From assembly GCF_947507565.1 (NCBI RefSeq), contig NC_089181.1, forward strand, positions 1,172,536 through 1,236,535: a DNA stretch of 64,000 nt. The letters are read 5' to 3'. Below are positions 53,241-63,984 of this stretch, piece by piece. The stretch comes from Oscarella lobularis. Its lineage: Eukaryota; Porifera; Homoscleromorpha; Homosclerophorida; Oscarellidae. The position numbers were made by a program, and so were the translations under genes. How positions within the stretch are numbered: the first letter of the stretch is position 1; the number at the start of each line of letters is the position of its first letter. A model generated the notes under the pieces. That model did no database searches, was not told the DNA's origin, and worked only from the letters and a program-made list of their open reading frames with translations.

Positions 53241-53560
53241 GAAGGGGAAACTGGACCATAGTGCATTCGTCCCACACTACGACTTTGGCCAGGGAGAGAA
53301 GTCGCGCTCGTGCAGTGTTTTCTGAATGGTGCAAGTGGGAAGCTCGTAACGATTGATGTCTAGAGGTAGCTTAAAAACAGAGTGGGCCGTCTTGCCGCCA
53401 GTAAGGAGTGTCGCCGCGATTCCCGAAGAAGCGACTGCAAGAGCAATGTCGCCTTGCGATCGTACTTTATCAAGGAAAAGATTGAGCAAATGCGTTTTTC
53501 CTGTTCCTCCAGGGGCATCGAGAAAAATGAGAGAATCGTCGGGACCTCGAGCGACGTAAG
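53241..53560 (-). pseudogene. Helitron helicase N-terminal part (PIF1 family)
   Basis: Walker A lies in [20 protein letters not shown]. Then [40 protein letters not shown] and, in another frame, [13 protein letters not shown] (Walker B/motif II). Homology stops at about 53,240, next to an unrelated plus-strand gene. PIF1 helicases unwind DNA during rolling-circle transfer; motifs III-VI are absent here. Confidence 0.9.
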
Positions 53561-53599
53561 CAAGTAATTGTTCGTAAATGTGTCTTGCGTGAGAGACTG

Positions 53600-56500
53600 T
53601 TCGTTCGTTGGAAGTCGTTCGTGAAATTCGGCAGTGTTATAAGAGTATTCAGCGGCAATTTCCCTGGGAAGGCTGTCGTCGTTTTGTTCAGAAGAGCGAT
53701 CGGGACTGGGCAAGTTGTAGTCGCTGAGTGGTTTTCCTCAGGGAAACGAAAGCAACTTGTTTTGGATGCTAAGTGGGGCTCGATTGAAAATTGCGTCAGT
53801 GTACGGAAGCGTGAAGTTTGCACGTCTGTGAAGCGTTCGAAGGAAATCTTGCGCCATCGCTTCTTTGTGCTGTTCCCAAAGGCGAAGGGGATCGGAGATT
53901 TCGTATATGTGGAGCACGATGGCAAACATGTCGCGAATTTTGTATGGACGATAGGTTACCGTGGCTTCTGTGAGAGCGAGGTTCCAATGGCGATCGTCGG
54001 CGAGAAGTCCGCGTTCTCTGCACGCTTCGGAATACGTATCGAATACGGTATTGTCGACAATTCGTAGGTCTGCGAAAGACGTTGGTCCTCGAAAGTGGAG
54101 CAAGAGAAGTGGCAAAAGATAGCATTCGGTGTTTCTTGGATGGACATTGTAAATTCGCCCTAAAGTTGTCGATTCGCTAATGCGTGGATTATCGGGCAAA
54201 TCGCGACCTTGCTTGAACGTCGATATAGAGAAGACTTTTAGCAAAATCATCCGTAGCGCATAGCTCATAGAAACCGGTTAGCGATGTCGCGGGGGTTTCT
54301 TGTGCAAGATTCTCTGCGTTATAAGCGTTGAAGAGCGTTCTCTGATCGTTTTCGAGGTGAACTTGAAGTTGCTCAACAGCTGGAAAGTGGTCGTGAATCG
54401 GAAATTTCAAGATACGCCAAACGCGTTCATTCGTACTTATGTACCTCGTTATTTGATATCGCGTGATTTCGTCGTTTCTGTACCGATTTGCGAAGCCGAC
54501 GACGGCTTTGTTTTTACCTTTGTTTAGGTACGCCATTAGGTATTTCAGAGCGCAAATCGATCGACAGTATTCAACGTTGACGTGCGCGTCAAAAGTGGGA
54601 GACAGAAATGAACTGTGTGAAACGACCCACCTGTTATCGATGCGAAATCTGCCTATGGTGGTTGTCCACCGTCATCCGGAGATCTTCGTCAATACAGCGG
54701 ATAACCGTTGAGAGAAGTGACCGTTTCGCGCAGAAACTGTCTAGGGTAATGTTTTGTGCACTGTCCGTCTTTCATGCAAAGAGATCTGGGATTAAGTGGC
54801 CCGCACGGCCCGTGGATTATGTGTTTTGTGATTGTGGCAAAGAGTGCCGGGTCTTTCTTGGGATCGGGGAGTTCGGCGCTTATAAGACTGTCAATTTGAT
54901 GTGGACGAATTTTCTCTGCCATCCACGCGAGCAAGTGAACGTGAGGTAAACCTCGTTTTTGCCACTCGATGGTGTAAACGTGACACCGCTTGAGGCCGTA
55001 AATATTGTGTGAGTCGACCAGATGTATGAATATTTGAACCTTCAACCGGAAAACTCTGGCAATCAGATCGTGCCGGTCTTTCGGCTTCTTTTCCGGGAAA
55101 TAGTTCGCTTGTTATCTCCTGCCAGTTGGGGTTGCAAGTCATCGTAATGAACAAATCGGGAACGCCATTGTGTTTGACGTACGTCATTGCGTCCTGGCAT
55201 TTTCGTGCATATATCGGGGGCCGCTGGTGAATGATGATGCTAGCACTACCAACTGCCCGACGTTTCGTGCGCTGCCGTCGGTTTCGACTGCATCTGTTAG
55301 ACAGCTGTATGAGACCGCGTGCAGGTTTTCCTGATTGAAGCGTATGTGGTTGAGTCTGTCTGTTTCAATTTTAGCAAAGTCGTCTACAATAAACTGGTGG
55401 GACAATTCGCCTGCGCGAAGCAGCATCTTAAAGTCGTTGTCCCGGTTCATGATTCGAAATGCGTAAAACCGTAACATCGTCATTTTTTTTCCGTTGGCTC
55501 GTTTGTGCGTGAATTTTTCTGCTTACAAAGCAGATGGTAGCCGTCTTCGCCTCTTGGAAATAAGAGGGGATATTGCAAAGAATTGTACGATCTGTGCAGT
55601 TCGCTGATGCGCTTGATTCGGTGTCGCGATATCCTTCTTGACCTTCGGGAATAAGGGTGGTAACGTCGTTTCCCGACGGCGCATTGAATGTTCGCTTATG
55701 TTCACCTCGGGGGAACTCGTTCGGCATGTATCACGAAGCGAAAATCGGGCATGGCAGGCGTTGTTTGCTCGAGAGCCGTTCGAAAGACGCGTATGTGGTC
55801 ATTGTTCTCATTTAGCATGTCTTCAAGGCTGAGCGTTATTTGCCTGTTTAATTGCCTTTCTCGATCGGCATGCCAAGATAGTCTCGCATATGTCCATGAA
55901 GTATATCTGAAGAAATTGCGGCGCGGCGCCATCGCCTGGAGTAAGAGGACCAATGTTGTGATAAATTTGGCCTTGAACTTTTTATGTAGGCATGAATCCG
56001 GGCTCGACTAAAGTGTTCGCGGAAAACGACGTCATAACGAAGCAAGAGTTGTACGTGCGTATTTTAGATCTAAATTCTTTCCCGAACTGGGAGTCTTCTG
56101 TGAGAAGAGTTCGCAGTGGCTCGGGAGGGAAACCAAGCAACGGCAAGCCGACTTTGCCGTTAGCGCAGCACATGGATGGCGGCTCTAATGGCCATTTTTT
56201 AGCTCTACAATGCACGTACTCGACAGACATCGAACCGATGGCGGCTCCTGCAAAGCTACCTTCATGGTTGTATTGGAAAGCGAGAAAATTTGGTGGCGGT
56301 GTCGAGGGTTGATGTTCGATTGCGGCGTTGTTGACGTAGTCGTTTGTTGTTTGGGCACCTTCGTCAGGTGTGGGCAAAGGTGGATTGAGCGGACGCTCAG
56401 AATTACTTTGTTCGGGTGTGAACTGTCTTAGTGATTGATCCGTTAGCGGTTGCGCGGTGATACTTTCCGCTGTCGAAGAGCGGAGCTGACCGAAAGGAGA

Positions 56501-56919
56501 AGGAAAAGACGCCACGTTCGCTGCGTTTGGTGTCGCACCACTGGAAGCTGAGGTAAACGGCAGCAAAGAAGAAGGCTGCAAAGATAGAATTGACTGTTTA
56601 TAAAGAGGACGTATGGTGTTGAGATTGTGCAGAAAGAATGGAATAGGACGACTGAGAAGCATCAGCAGATACCTCGTGAGAAAGGGGAAAGGAGGATTGT
56701 TCGGTGTTTGATACGTCGGAACGGTGGGACAATGAATAGGAGTGTTCGACGATTGATACGTCGGAAAGGTGGCACGATGAAAAGGAGTGTCAAAGAAGCT
56801 TCAGAGGTCTCTTCAAGCTCAGCAGAGGCGAGCTTTGCGGCACTTCGCTTTCTCTTAGCATTTCGAGACCTCCTGTCTTCATTCAGGAGAAATCGTCGTT
56901 TTAGTTGCATTTCGGGCAA
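53600..56919 (-). pseudogene. Helitron Rep (HUH endonuclease) and N-terminal domain
   Basis: Leader MPEMQLKRRFLLNEDRRSR with the usual basic KRKRSAAKLAS (56,919). Then VHCRAKKWPLEPPSMCCANG (cysteine-bearing start of the Helitron-like N domain, about 56,200), GQIYHNIGPLLP, PAGEH-type IHAERVPPRGEHKRTFNAP, FYAFRIMNRDN, ETDRLNHIRFNQENLHA, ASSFTSGPRYMHENA, GVPDLFITMTCNPNWQEI and the HUH motif KRGLPHVHLLAWM (about 54,925). Then CTKHYPRQF, NVEYCRSICALKYLMAYLNK (two Tyr, Y-x3-Y, about 54,530), LHFRGPTSFADLRIVDN and ISDPLRLWEQHKEAM. At least six frame changes separate these blocks. All key Rep residues (HxH and both Tyr) are kept. Confidence 0.9.
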
Positions 56920-57525
56920 GAACTAGATTGATTGGGGGTAAAAGACGTTTAGTGTTTCTACGCTTTTTTGGTTGTTCTTGTTGTGAAAGAATTTAAATTA
57001 GCAGCCCGCCTGAACAGTGCGGGCTGAGTCGCCAAGTCGCGGCGATTCTAGAGATAAACAAAATGGCGTCATCGTTTCGTGTTTACGCAGATGGGCTTAC
57101 GTGACCGGCGATGGATTTCGATTTTTCCTTTTTGCTTCGCCTACTCTGGCGAAGAGTCGGCGAGATAACTGTTCGTTGAGAGCCGAACGGTCCTGCTCTT
57201 CGAAAAACGCCGGCGAGAAGATTGGCGATAAAATTCGCGACGAAGACGACGATTAGTCCGAAACTCGCTCGTCAGACAACCCAAAGCGGCGAGTAAACGT
57301 CGTAATCGAGCCAAGGAATTTGCCTAAACAGCGTCCAATAAACGGGAAAGCTGTTCGAAGACTGCTAAGAAGCAAATGACGAAGCGAGGACAATAGCAAA
57401 CACGATTACTTACGCAACGGCGAATGTGGCGCGTTTCGTAGCGAGAGGAGGCGTTAGCGACAGCCAAAAAGCCGAAAAACGCAAGAGAAAAGCCCCGATA
57501 ACAAACGGCGAGACAATGGCATATA
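56920..57525. other. No supported gene
   Basis: A GC-rich gcgacgaagacgacg stretch at 57,200-57,300 and open but unconvincing frames on both strands (plus 57,017-57,256; minus 57,324-57,707, which runs into the Tc1 terminus). Confidence 0.4.
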
Positions 57526-59541
57526 CAGTATTGGACAAAATTATAAGGACACTTAGTTAGGATTATTAGTGAAGCCCTTTCCTTCGTAATTTTTAAGAAA
57601 TTTTTTTTAAAAATACTAAGGTTAAGTGGTTTAAATATTTGACTAAGATAATACTTGTTACGTTTAGGTAGGTGTGCTTTCGCATAGAGAATTCTACGAA
57701 AGAACATTCATGTAGCAAGCGTGCCCACTCCCACGCATGTACGCTAGCCAAGGAGTAGACTCTGCTAAAAATTTTTAGCGCCTTTTGGAAAGCCGGTTTT
57801 TAAATTTTATTGAGAGCACGATCTCCTTTACGAGTTAGTAACGCGTGTTGCCCCCTTTGGCCGTTCGTATTGCAGCTAGCCGCCTTGGAACGCTCTCGAC
57901 CAACTTTCTGATGTTGTCGAGCTGTATCTCTCTCCAGGCCTGCACAGCTGCTTCCCACAATTCGTTTGCAGTTGTGGGACGTTTACGGTTGATAGTAGTC
58001 TTTAACTGCTGCCAGAGGTTCTCAATTGGATTGGCGTCGGGAGATTTCGGTGGCCAATCCAAGACGGTCACATCATGTGCCCGCAGCCATTCTCGAGTTG
58101 ACCGAGACGAGTGGATTGGGGCGTTGTCCTCTTGGAACACGAAGTCGTCTCCAATCAAGTGGTCGGCATCTTGAAGCATGTGGTCTTCAAGAATGCGCTG
58201 GTAGGCAGGCGAATCCACTCGTCCGTCCAGACGAATCAGAGAACCAACTCCGTTCCACGACATCGATCCCCGTACCATGACACTGATTGGGTGCTGTACG
58301 GCGCGATCGCAGCATTCAGGGAAAAACTCCTCACCCTTGCGACGCCATACGTACAGCACCCCGTCACTTCCAATACTGACGTTCGACTCGTCGCTAAAGA
58401 GCACCGACTTCCACTCTTCCGAACCCTAATCACGGTGCGAGACAGCCCAGTTTAGTCGCAGTCGCCGATGTCGTTCGGTCAAATCGGGCTTTTTGCGAGG
58501 GCGCCTGGCATCAATGCCTTGTTCGTGCAAGCGACGACGAACAGTTCTTCCTGATATTTGTTTTCCCAACTGTTCGATCACTTCCCTAGCGATGCGGCTG
58601 AACAATTTTCGACGATCTGAGAGTGCCATACGCTTAACGATATGGTCCTCTCTTGCGGTCGTTGCTTTTCCTCGTCCAGGTCTCGTTTCGTAATTGCTAC
58701 TGCCGCTTGCTAGTCTCTTTACGCATTGCTCTACGGCCGTTTTTGATCGCCCGACACGATCAGCGATTTTGCGTAAAGATTGGCCCTCTTCGTGTAGTGC
58801 CTCAATAATGCCTCGCGTACGCGGACTCAGTTGTCTCCCTCGGGGCATTCTCAAAAACAGTCAAGAATCGTAAAGCAAACAAAGTGCATCAGAAATGAAG
58901 CACTAAGGTCTTCTCGATAAACTGAATAAGCGTACCAACTCGGAGACGAATGCAGCTGCAATTCAGGCGCGTTGGGATGCGGTCAGGTCTGCTTAGGCGA
59001 CTGTATCAAATTAACAAAGGCTTCCCGTTGAACTAAATTTACAAAAGGCGTTGCCCAAAATATGCTTTGCTTGAATGCTAGACAAACGTTTGACGCAAAG
59101 AAAGAACGGTTAACGTAGAGGAGCATTTGTAAATTTGAAAAAATGACCCAATGTGACGTCGGTTATGTCTCGTGATTGTGACGTAACAGCTACCCGTTTT
59201 CTTTCAAATAGCAATCTAAATTTTAGGTAACGCTTGTTATTAGTGACGTACAAAGGTGCTGGAGTAAAAAAATTGTTTTTTGAAGTTTAAAAAAGGGGGT
59301 TTTGCTCTAGCCTAATATGCAACAATGCCTAACACGCCCACGCACATATGGGTTTTTCGAAAAAACCGCCATGTTAAAGTTTTTAATAAGAGAATTAGGG
59401 GACGGTTTACTGTGTCTTTTTATCCTGACGAGTAACCTAAACTTATCAACTATTAACATTGAGCAATGAGTGCTTTCTTTAGAAGACCTTTGAGAAAAAG
59501 TGTTTTCACATTGAGTGTCTTTATAATTTTGTCCAATACTG
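57526..59541 (-). mobile_element. Tc1/mariner element, 2.0 kb, with both termini
   Basis: Starts TA/cagtattggacaaaattata (57,526). Ends with the reverse complement tataattttgtccaatactg/TA (59,541), giving terminal inverted repeats of about 21 identical bases with a near match over about 29, flanked by TA target duplications. It contains one transposase ORF on the minus strand and about 690 bp of 5' untranslated DNA. Longer than a typical Tc1 (about 1.6 kb) because of that 5' region. Confidence 0.95.
57835..58848 (-). pseudogene. Tc1-family transposase (DD34E) with a single in-frame stop
   Basis: 338 codons from MPRGRQLSPRTRGIIEALHE. First HTH is GQSLRKIADRVGRSKTAVEQ. Linker GRGKATTAREDHIVKRMAL, then the second HTH, GRTVRRRLHEQGIDARRPRK. 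DDE domain: VLFSDESNVSIG (first Asp), VRGSMSWNGVGSL, DDFVFQEDNAPIHSS (second Asp), LDWPPKSPDANPIENLWQQL (Glu, 34 residues after the second Asp), and the C-terminus RRLAAIRTAKGGNTRY. The only defect seen is TAG at 58,426-58,428 after NWAVSHRD, where Trp is expected (TGG to TAG). All catalytic residues are intact, so this copy died recently. Confidence 0.92.
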
Positions 59542-59818
59542 TAACCCGTATGCGCAAGGAACAAAAGAAGTGACCCGTATGTCAGACCGATGAGAGCAAT
59601 GGTGTTCGTTTTTGCAGAAGAGCACGATTTATTATCAATTAGAGAACATTTCGCCGAACACCTCGCAGTCAAATGACTGAAAGAAAGGAAAAAATCTGAG
59701 CATACAAAGAATCGGCAAACAACGATTGCCGCATGCAAAGTTTAAACGTTTTACAATAAACTACTAAAGACCAACAGGAGTTCCTTAGTAATGAAAAAAA
59801 CGACTTTGTGATGGGTTG

Positions 59819-61196
59819 TCACTTTTCGCGATTTTTCGCCACTTGACGATTGCCGCTGAAGAGATCGAACGGCTGTGGACGAAAGGTCACTTGAAAAACC
59901 TTAGGCTTCGACGGAGTGCAGCCTTGAGCTGAAATGGGCGACAAATTGTCGAGGACTTCGTGTTCGGTAGGCTCCGACATGGAACTGAAATCGAAGACGA
60001 CGCATTTTTGTCTCGCTCGACGCCGACGATTTTTTTTATTTCTTGTATATTTGACGCGAAATTCTTCCGATTTCAGAAAAACGTATCCGTTCAGCATGTC
60101 CATCGGACATTGAGCGATTTCGGCCAATTGAGCGGCGTCGGCGCTGAGAAGAAATGTGGATGTTTCGGCGGACAGCGTCAAGAGGGCGTAGGCAGCGTTT
60201 TGACAATTTTCGATAAGCGTCAGGGTGCCGCACGACAAACAGCGACCTGCTCTGGCATAAGCGTCGTTGTCGACGCGGCCAGAGGTGCAGGCTGGGCAAA
60301 CGGGATACTTTGCGTAGTCGGAAATTCCCGTGACCATGACCTTTTCGACAGTGGTCGGCGTCTCCGAAAGAGTGACCGTTTGAGGCGACATGTCTGTGAT
60401 GTCGGAGCACGGCACGATGGCGGCATTTCGTTTCGGCGTGTAGAGATTGCGCACTTCCCCGAACGATGATGGCCCATCGACTGAAATGTGTAACTGCGGT
60501 CGAGTTCGACAGCGTCAGTGAAATCGTTCCACAACGTAAGAATGCAGCATCCACTTTGGTTGCCGACGACGACTCTTTTGATCGTCGAACCTGCGCGAGA
60601 GCCGGAGGGCATTGTCGGTGGCGCAGAAAGTTCGACCACTTTGGCGTCGACGGTGATCAGTTGGTCCGGAGCTTGTTTGTCGACGTCGGAAATGGAGATC
60701 TTTTTCGGCACGCTTGTATTGGCGTGAAGATGGTTCGGCAGGTCGATTTTCTTCGGCGATCGCATAAAAGACGTGCTGTCTTGTACGTGAGCTTCCATTG
60801 CCTTCGTCACTCTATTTTTCTTCATTAGGACGTTGCCAAATGCCAGAGCTTCGCCGCTTTCGGCAAGGCGCGCGATGGCGGCGTGCTTTTGCGAGTTAAA
60901 ACAAACGAAACGTATTCTTGCCGTTCCGTCGATCACGTAGCCGTCGAAGTACGACGAAACTCGCGATTGGCCGGAGTTCGCCGGCTGCTTGACATCCGAT
61001 AGCGTGTCGACGACGGCGTGAAAATTTTCTCGGTAGTCTGTATAGATAAGAACAAAATTAATTAGCGCCATAAAGAAGACGCCCACTGAAGCGGCGATTT
61101 AATCGACGTACTGAGCGGGGAGTAGGCCACGTCGGACAGACGCTCGTAGTCTGTCGCAATCTGCGACTTTGTCGGCGAATGATACGAAGACGTCAT
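59819..61196 (-). CDS. RPA-like OB-fold and zinc-ribbon protein, copy 2
   Basis: Exon 1 (61,196-61,112) is MTSSYHSPTKSQIATDYERL; intron 61,111-61,038; exon 2 continues in frame NYRENFHAVVDTLSD. First OB-like region: SSYFDGYVIDGTARIRFVCF and LAESGEALAFGNVLM. Second: ITVDAKVVELSAP, then NQSGCCILTLWNDFTDAVEL and DRSYTFQ. Near 60,478 the frame shifts by one base to GEVRNLYTPKRNAAIVPCSD. Then comes a zinc ribbon (CPACTSG...GRCLSCG) and a third OB-like part with ALLTLSAETSTFLL and FRVKYTRNKKNRRRRA. The architecture of two OB folds plus zinc ribbon is RPA1-like. It may be a host ssDNA-binding gene or a transposon-borne RPA. The single shift could be decay or a sequencing error. Confidence 0.65.
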
Positions 61197-62046
61197 CTGT
61201 TGTTTGCGATCTGCACAGGGGATCGACGTGAGTCGAACTTGCTATAGGCAATCGTTCGCGCGGCGAAGCTTAGCAAGCGTCGATTTGTCGCGGTGTAACG
61301 CAGTGGCGAGACAATGGGCAGTGAGATTTCTGTGCGAGCAATGTCGTCGATCGAGACAAAGGAAAATACTACGCAACGTAGTGGTGGAATGCGGAGAAAA
61401 TGCGACGCGCGCATGCGCACGTAACAGCGAGAGTGGGGCAATTTTAGACGCCCAAATGGCGCCAATTATCTATTTCGCTACGAACAGAACGCGCACGATC
61501 TCGTAGCTCGCAAGACTATCCGAGAGCAACGTACTTGGGTGTTCGTTCGCTTTAGGCGCACGATTCGGGGGGCCGCCGATCTCTAAGGGCAAAAAGCGAA
61601 CATTGCGAAAAGATCGAATAGAATCGTCGGCGGTTCGAAGACGCGCAGAAATACTCGGGCAGGCCACAGCAATAAAGAGTGTTGCGGATTCCCGAAAGGG
61701 ACCTCGACGCCATTCGAAGGTGGAAGGCGACTCAGACAGACGCGAAAAGACGGCCCGGCTCGCGAGAGAGCCGTCCGCGCACGTTATGAAATCGATCCGA
61801 TGTCGAGAATGTTCGAAAACGGGGCTTCGCGGGCGTTTTCGGCGCGATTCGATGATCGAAAACGCTTCGAAGCGACGAATAAGAGCTCTCCAAACGTCGA
61901 ACGAAGCGAAACGTCGTTCGAATCTGTCGAATAACGACGATTTCCGAAAGGGGCCCCGACGCGAATAAAGCCCAAAGTTTTATCTCGATTTTTTCGCAGA
62001 GCTCGAAAATTCGTCGAAAATCGGCTTCTAACGCGTCGCGGCGGAG
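61197..62046. other. GC-rich region upstream of RPA-like copy 2; no supported gene
   Basis: Similar in composition to the region upstream of copy 1. The word cgaaaggg.cc.cgacgc occurs twice (about 61,693 and 61,945). The open frames on both strands show no recognisable domain. Confidence 0.4.
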
Positions 62047-62051
62047 GAGTT

Positions 62052-62208
62052 TGTTGTGGATTTTGTCACGCATACGTATGTTTAGGATAGTCACGTGTCC
62101 CGGGAATTGACCCCGGCGTGACCAGAGAAGTAAACCAACACACTTAACTCTTCAGCGCGATCCGCTCCCTCGTCGCCCTCCAAACACCCCAGTCGACCCA
62201 GCACAACA
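62052..62208 (+). repeat. 5' LTR of Ty3/gypsy element 2
   Basis: 157 bp, tgttgtgg ... cacaaca. About six differences from the 3' LTR by eye. Confidence 0.95.
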
Positions 62209-62210
62209 TC

Positions 62211-62228
62211 TGGTGGAGAATCCGGGTA
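62211..62228 (+). promoter_or_regulatory. Primer-binding site of Ty3/gypsy element 2
   Basis: tggtggagaatccgggta, two bases after the LTR; identical to that of element 1. Confidence 0.85.
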
Positions 62229-62731
62229 GCCGCGCGCGTCGAAGGGGACTGACGCTGTCTGCGGCGTCCGAGCCGGCCGATCGACGAACTAACGGCTGGA
62301 TCTCCCGTCGTCGGTCGGGTAGCGCTAACTGTTCGGCGACGCTGGGTGGCGTCGTCGTCTCCCCGCTGGCTACGACGACGAAAAGAACGACTGCGGTCGG
62401 CCGCGCGTGGCCTATGACGGGGGAGGTCCACGCGAGCCATAACAACGGCTCGCGCGGACCACGCGCAACAGTCGGAGCGCACGAGCCTAACGGCACGATA
62501 CCGAAGGCGAAGAAGAAACCTACGCCGGTAGCGCGCTACGCCATATCGCCGTACGTCCGACGAAGACTACGATCGGCGCCCATCACGCCGACGACGCCGG
62601 CGAGAAGAAAACCGATGACGCCAGCGGCGCGAAGAGGACAAGCGAAGGGGACGGCAAAGACGCAACGCCCTTGCGACGGCAGGCTAGCGTCCGACGGCGC
62701 CAAGATCACTCGCGCTCACTCGATAAAGTGA
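62213..62731 (+). pseudogene. Leader/gag remnant of element 2
   Basis: 172-codon open frame, Arg/Thr/Ala/Pro-rich (RRSGSANCSATLGGVVVSP, KAKKKPTPVARY, TPTTPARRKPMTPAARRGQ). No gag core or zinc knuckle is visible. It begins at the PBS, so its start is probably not a real initiation site. I read it as the basic N-terminal leader left after an internal deletion, or simply GC-rich open sequence. Confidence 0.35.
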
Positions 62732-63480
62732 CGAACGAATGTTTGACCGTGGGAACAGGCGCGCAATACACGAAATCGGAGAAGAGTAGGCGAACTTCAA
62801 TCGATCACAATCGCCGCGAGACAGCGCGGACGACGAGCCGTAGCCGTTCAGACGCGTCGGATCTGGACACGATCATCCGACCTCAATCTCGTCTTCTTGA
62901 AGAGCTTGTGGAACATCAGCGAAAAATACAAGAGGACGCTCGAGACTACGGACTGGAAGTCACGAAACGTATCGATATCGCTCGGCGATTCCAACTCGAC
63001 GCCGACCGAAAGAGAAAAGAACATTATGATCGATCACATCACCAGGTCGAATTTCTACCTGGCAGCTTGGTTCTACTCCATCGACCAGTTCTTTCGCCCG
63101 GTCTCGCTACGAAAATGCAGAATAAGTTCACCGGCCCGTATCGTGTGGCTTGTCGATTGTCGGACGTCACGTACGAACTTCAGAATCTTGATACCCAAAG
63201 ACCCGTTCTCACTCACGTGCAACGGATTGTTCCTTATTTTCTTCCAGAGTTGGTCGATGCGAATGGTCATGCTCGTGTCGCTCTGAATTCTACACCACAC
63301 GACGGTGGGTGTGTCACGATGGATCTCGGATCAACACGTCGCGCCCGGTCTACGTCTCCCGTTGAAATTGAACGGCGGGTTAAACGTCGCCTATCGTGCC
63401 CGGAGTTGACGGCGTGCCAAGATCAATGGACGTCGGGATCATCGATGGAGTTGCTGTTCCCAACACCGAATTCACAGTGA
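62671..63480 (+). pseudogene. Integrase C-terminal domain remnant (element 2)
   Basis: 269-codon frame. The first about 60 residues are basic leader. From about 62,900 it matches the end of Ty3/gypsy integrase: RIDIARRFQLDADRKRKEHY, FLPGSLVLLHRPVLSPGLAT, NKFTGPYRVACRLSDVTYEL and LTHVQRIVPYFLPEL, then a hydrophilic tail to the stop at 63,480. The reading frame is open across the deletion joint. The same tail in element 1 is frameshifted. After the stop, 63,481-63,827 is 3' untranslated DNA with a T-rich run and a purine tract before the LTR. Confidence 0.85.
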
Positions 63481-63827
63481 CGCGACGGCGTAGACCCATT
63501 GGCCAGAGGAGCCTTTCCGCGCTCGTGGACCAGCCCATTCGTCATCATCTTCATCATTTGTCACCAATACACCGGAACCTCTTTTCAGCTCAAAGTCGAC
63601 TACGCGTTTGGATGGTCGCCCAGTGAGGCGCACCGCAGGTCAAGCCGCCCAGCGCTACGCTGATGAATATTGAAGCTATGTCTATCTCTCACTTTACTTT
63701 ACCCCTTTTTCTTTTTTTTTCCTTCTTTTGTTTTTTTCACGGTCGTTAGAACGTGACGTCTGTCTGTGGCGGCCCTGTTCTTTTCCTGCACCCGGTCTGG
63801 GGGCAGCCCGCTGGAACAAGGAGGGCT

Positions 63828-63984
63828 TGTTGTGGATGTTGTCACGCATGCGTTTGTTTAGGATAGTCACGTGTCCCGGGAATTGACCCCGGCGTGACCA
63901 GAGAAGTAAACCAACACACTCAACTCTTCAGCGCCATCCGCTCCCTCGTCGCCCTCCAAACACCCCGGTCGACCCAGCACAACA
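63828..63984 (+). repeat. 3' LTR of Ty3/gypsy element 2
   Basis: 157 bp, preceded by the purine-rich acaaggagggc (63,816-63,826) and followed by gagtt. Confidence 0.95.

Larger units (their letters stand above)
53241..56919 (-). mobile_element. Helitron (Rep-helicase), 3'-truncated and frameshifted
   Basis: Rolling-circle transposon in minus orientation, with the N-terminal leader, the Helitron-like N domain, HUH Rep and the first part of a PIF1-type helicase in the right order. It ends just after helicase Walker B, so most of the helicase and the 3' terminal hairpin with CTRR are missing. The 5' TC end could not be placed. The copy is dead, though its Rep catalytic motifs survive. Confidence 0.9.
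62052..63984 (+). mobile_element. Ty3/gypsy element 2, internally deleted, with two LTRs and a 5-bp duplication
   Basis: 1.93 kb, bounded by 157-bp LTRs and a perfect target-site duplication gagtt (62,047-62,051 and 63,985-63,989). The internal region keeps the PBS, a gag-side leader and the integrase C-terminus; protease, RT, RNase H and the integrase core are gone. It shares the PBS and integrase-tail motifs with element 1, so both belong to one lineage. Movement, if any, would need proteins from elsewhere. Confidence 0.95.
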
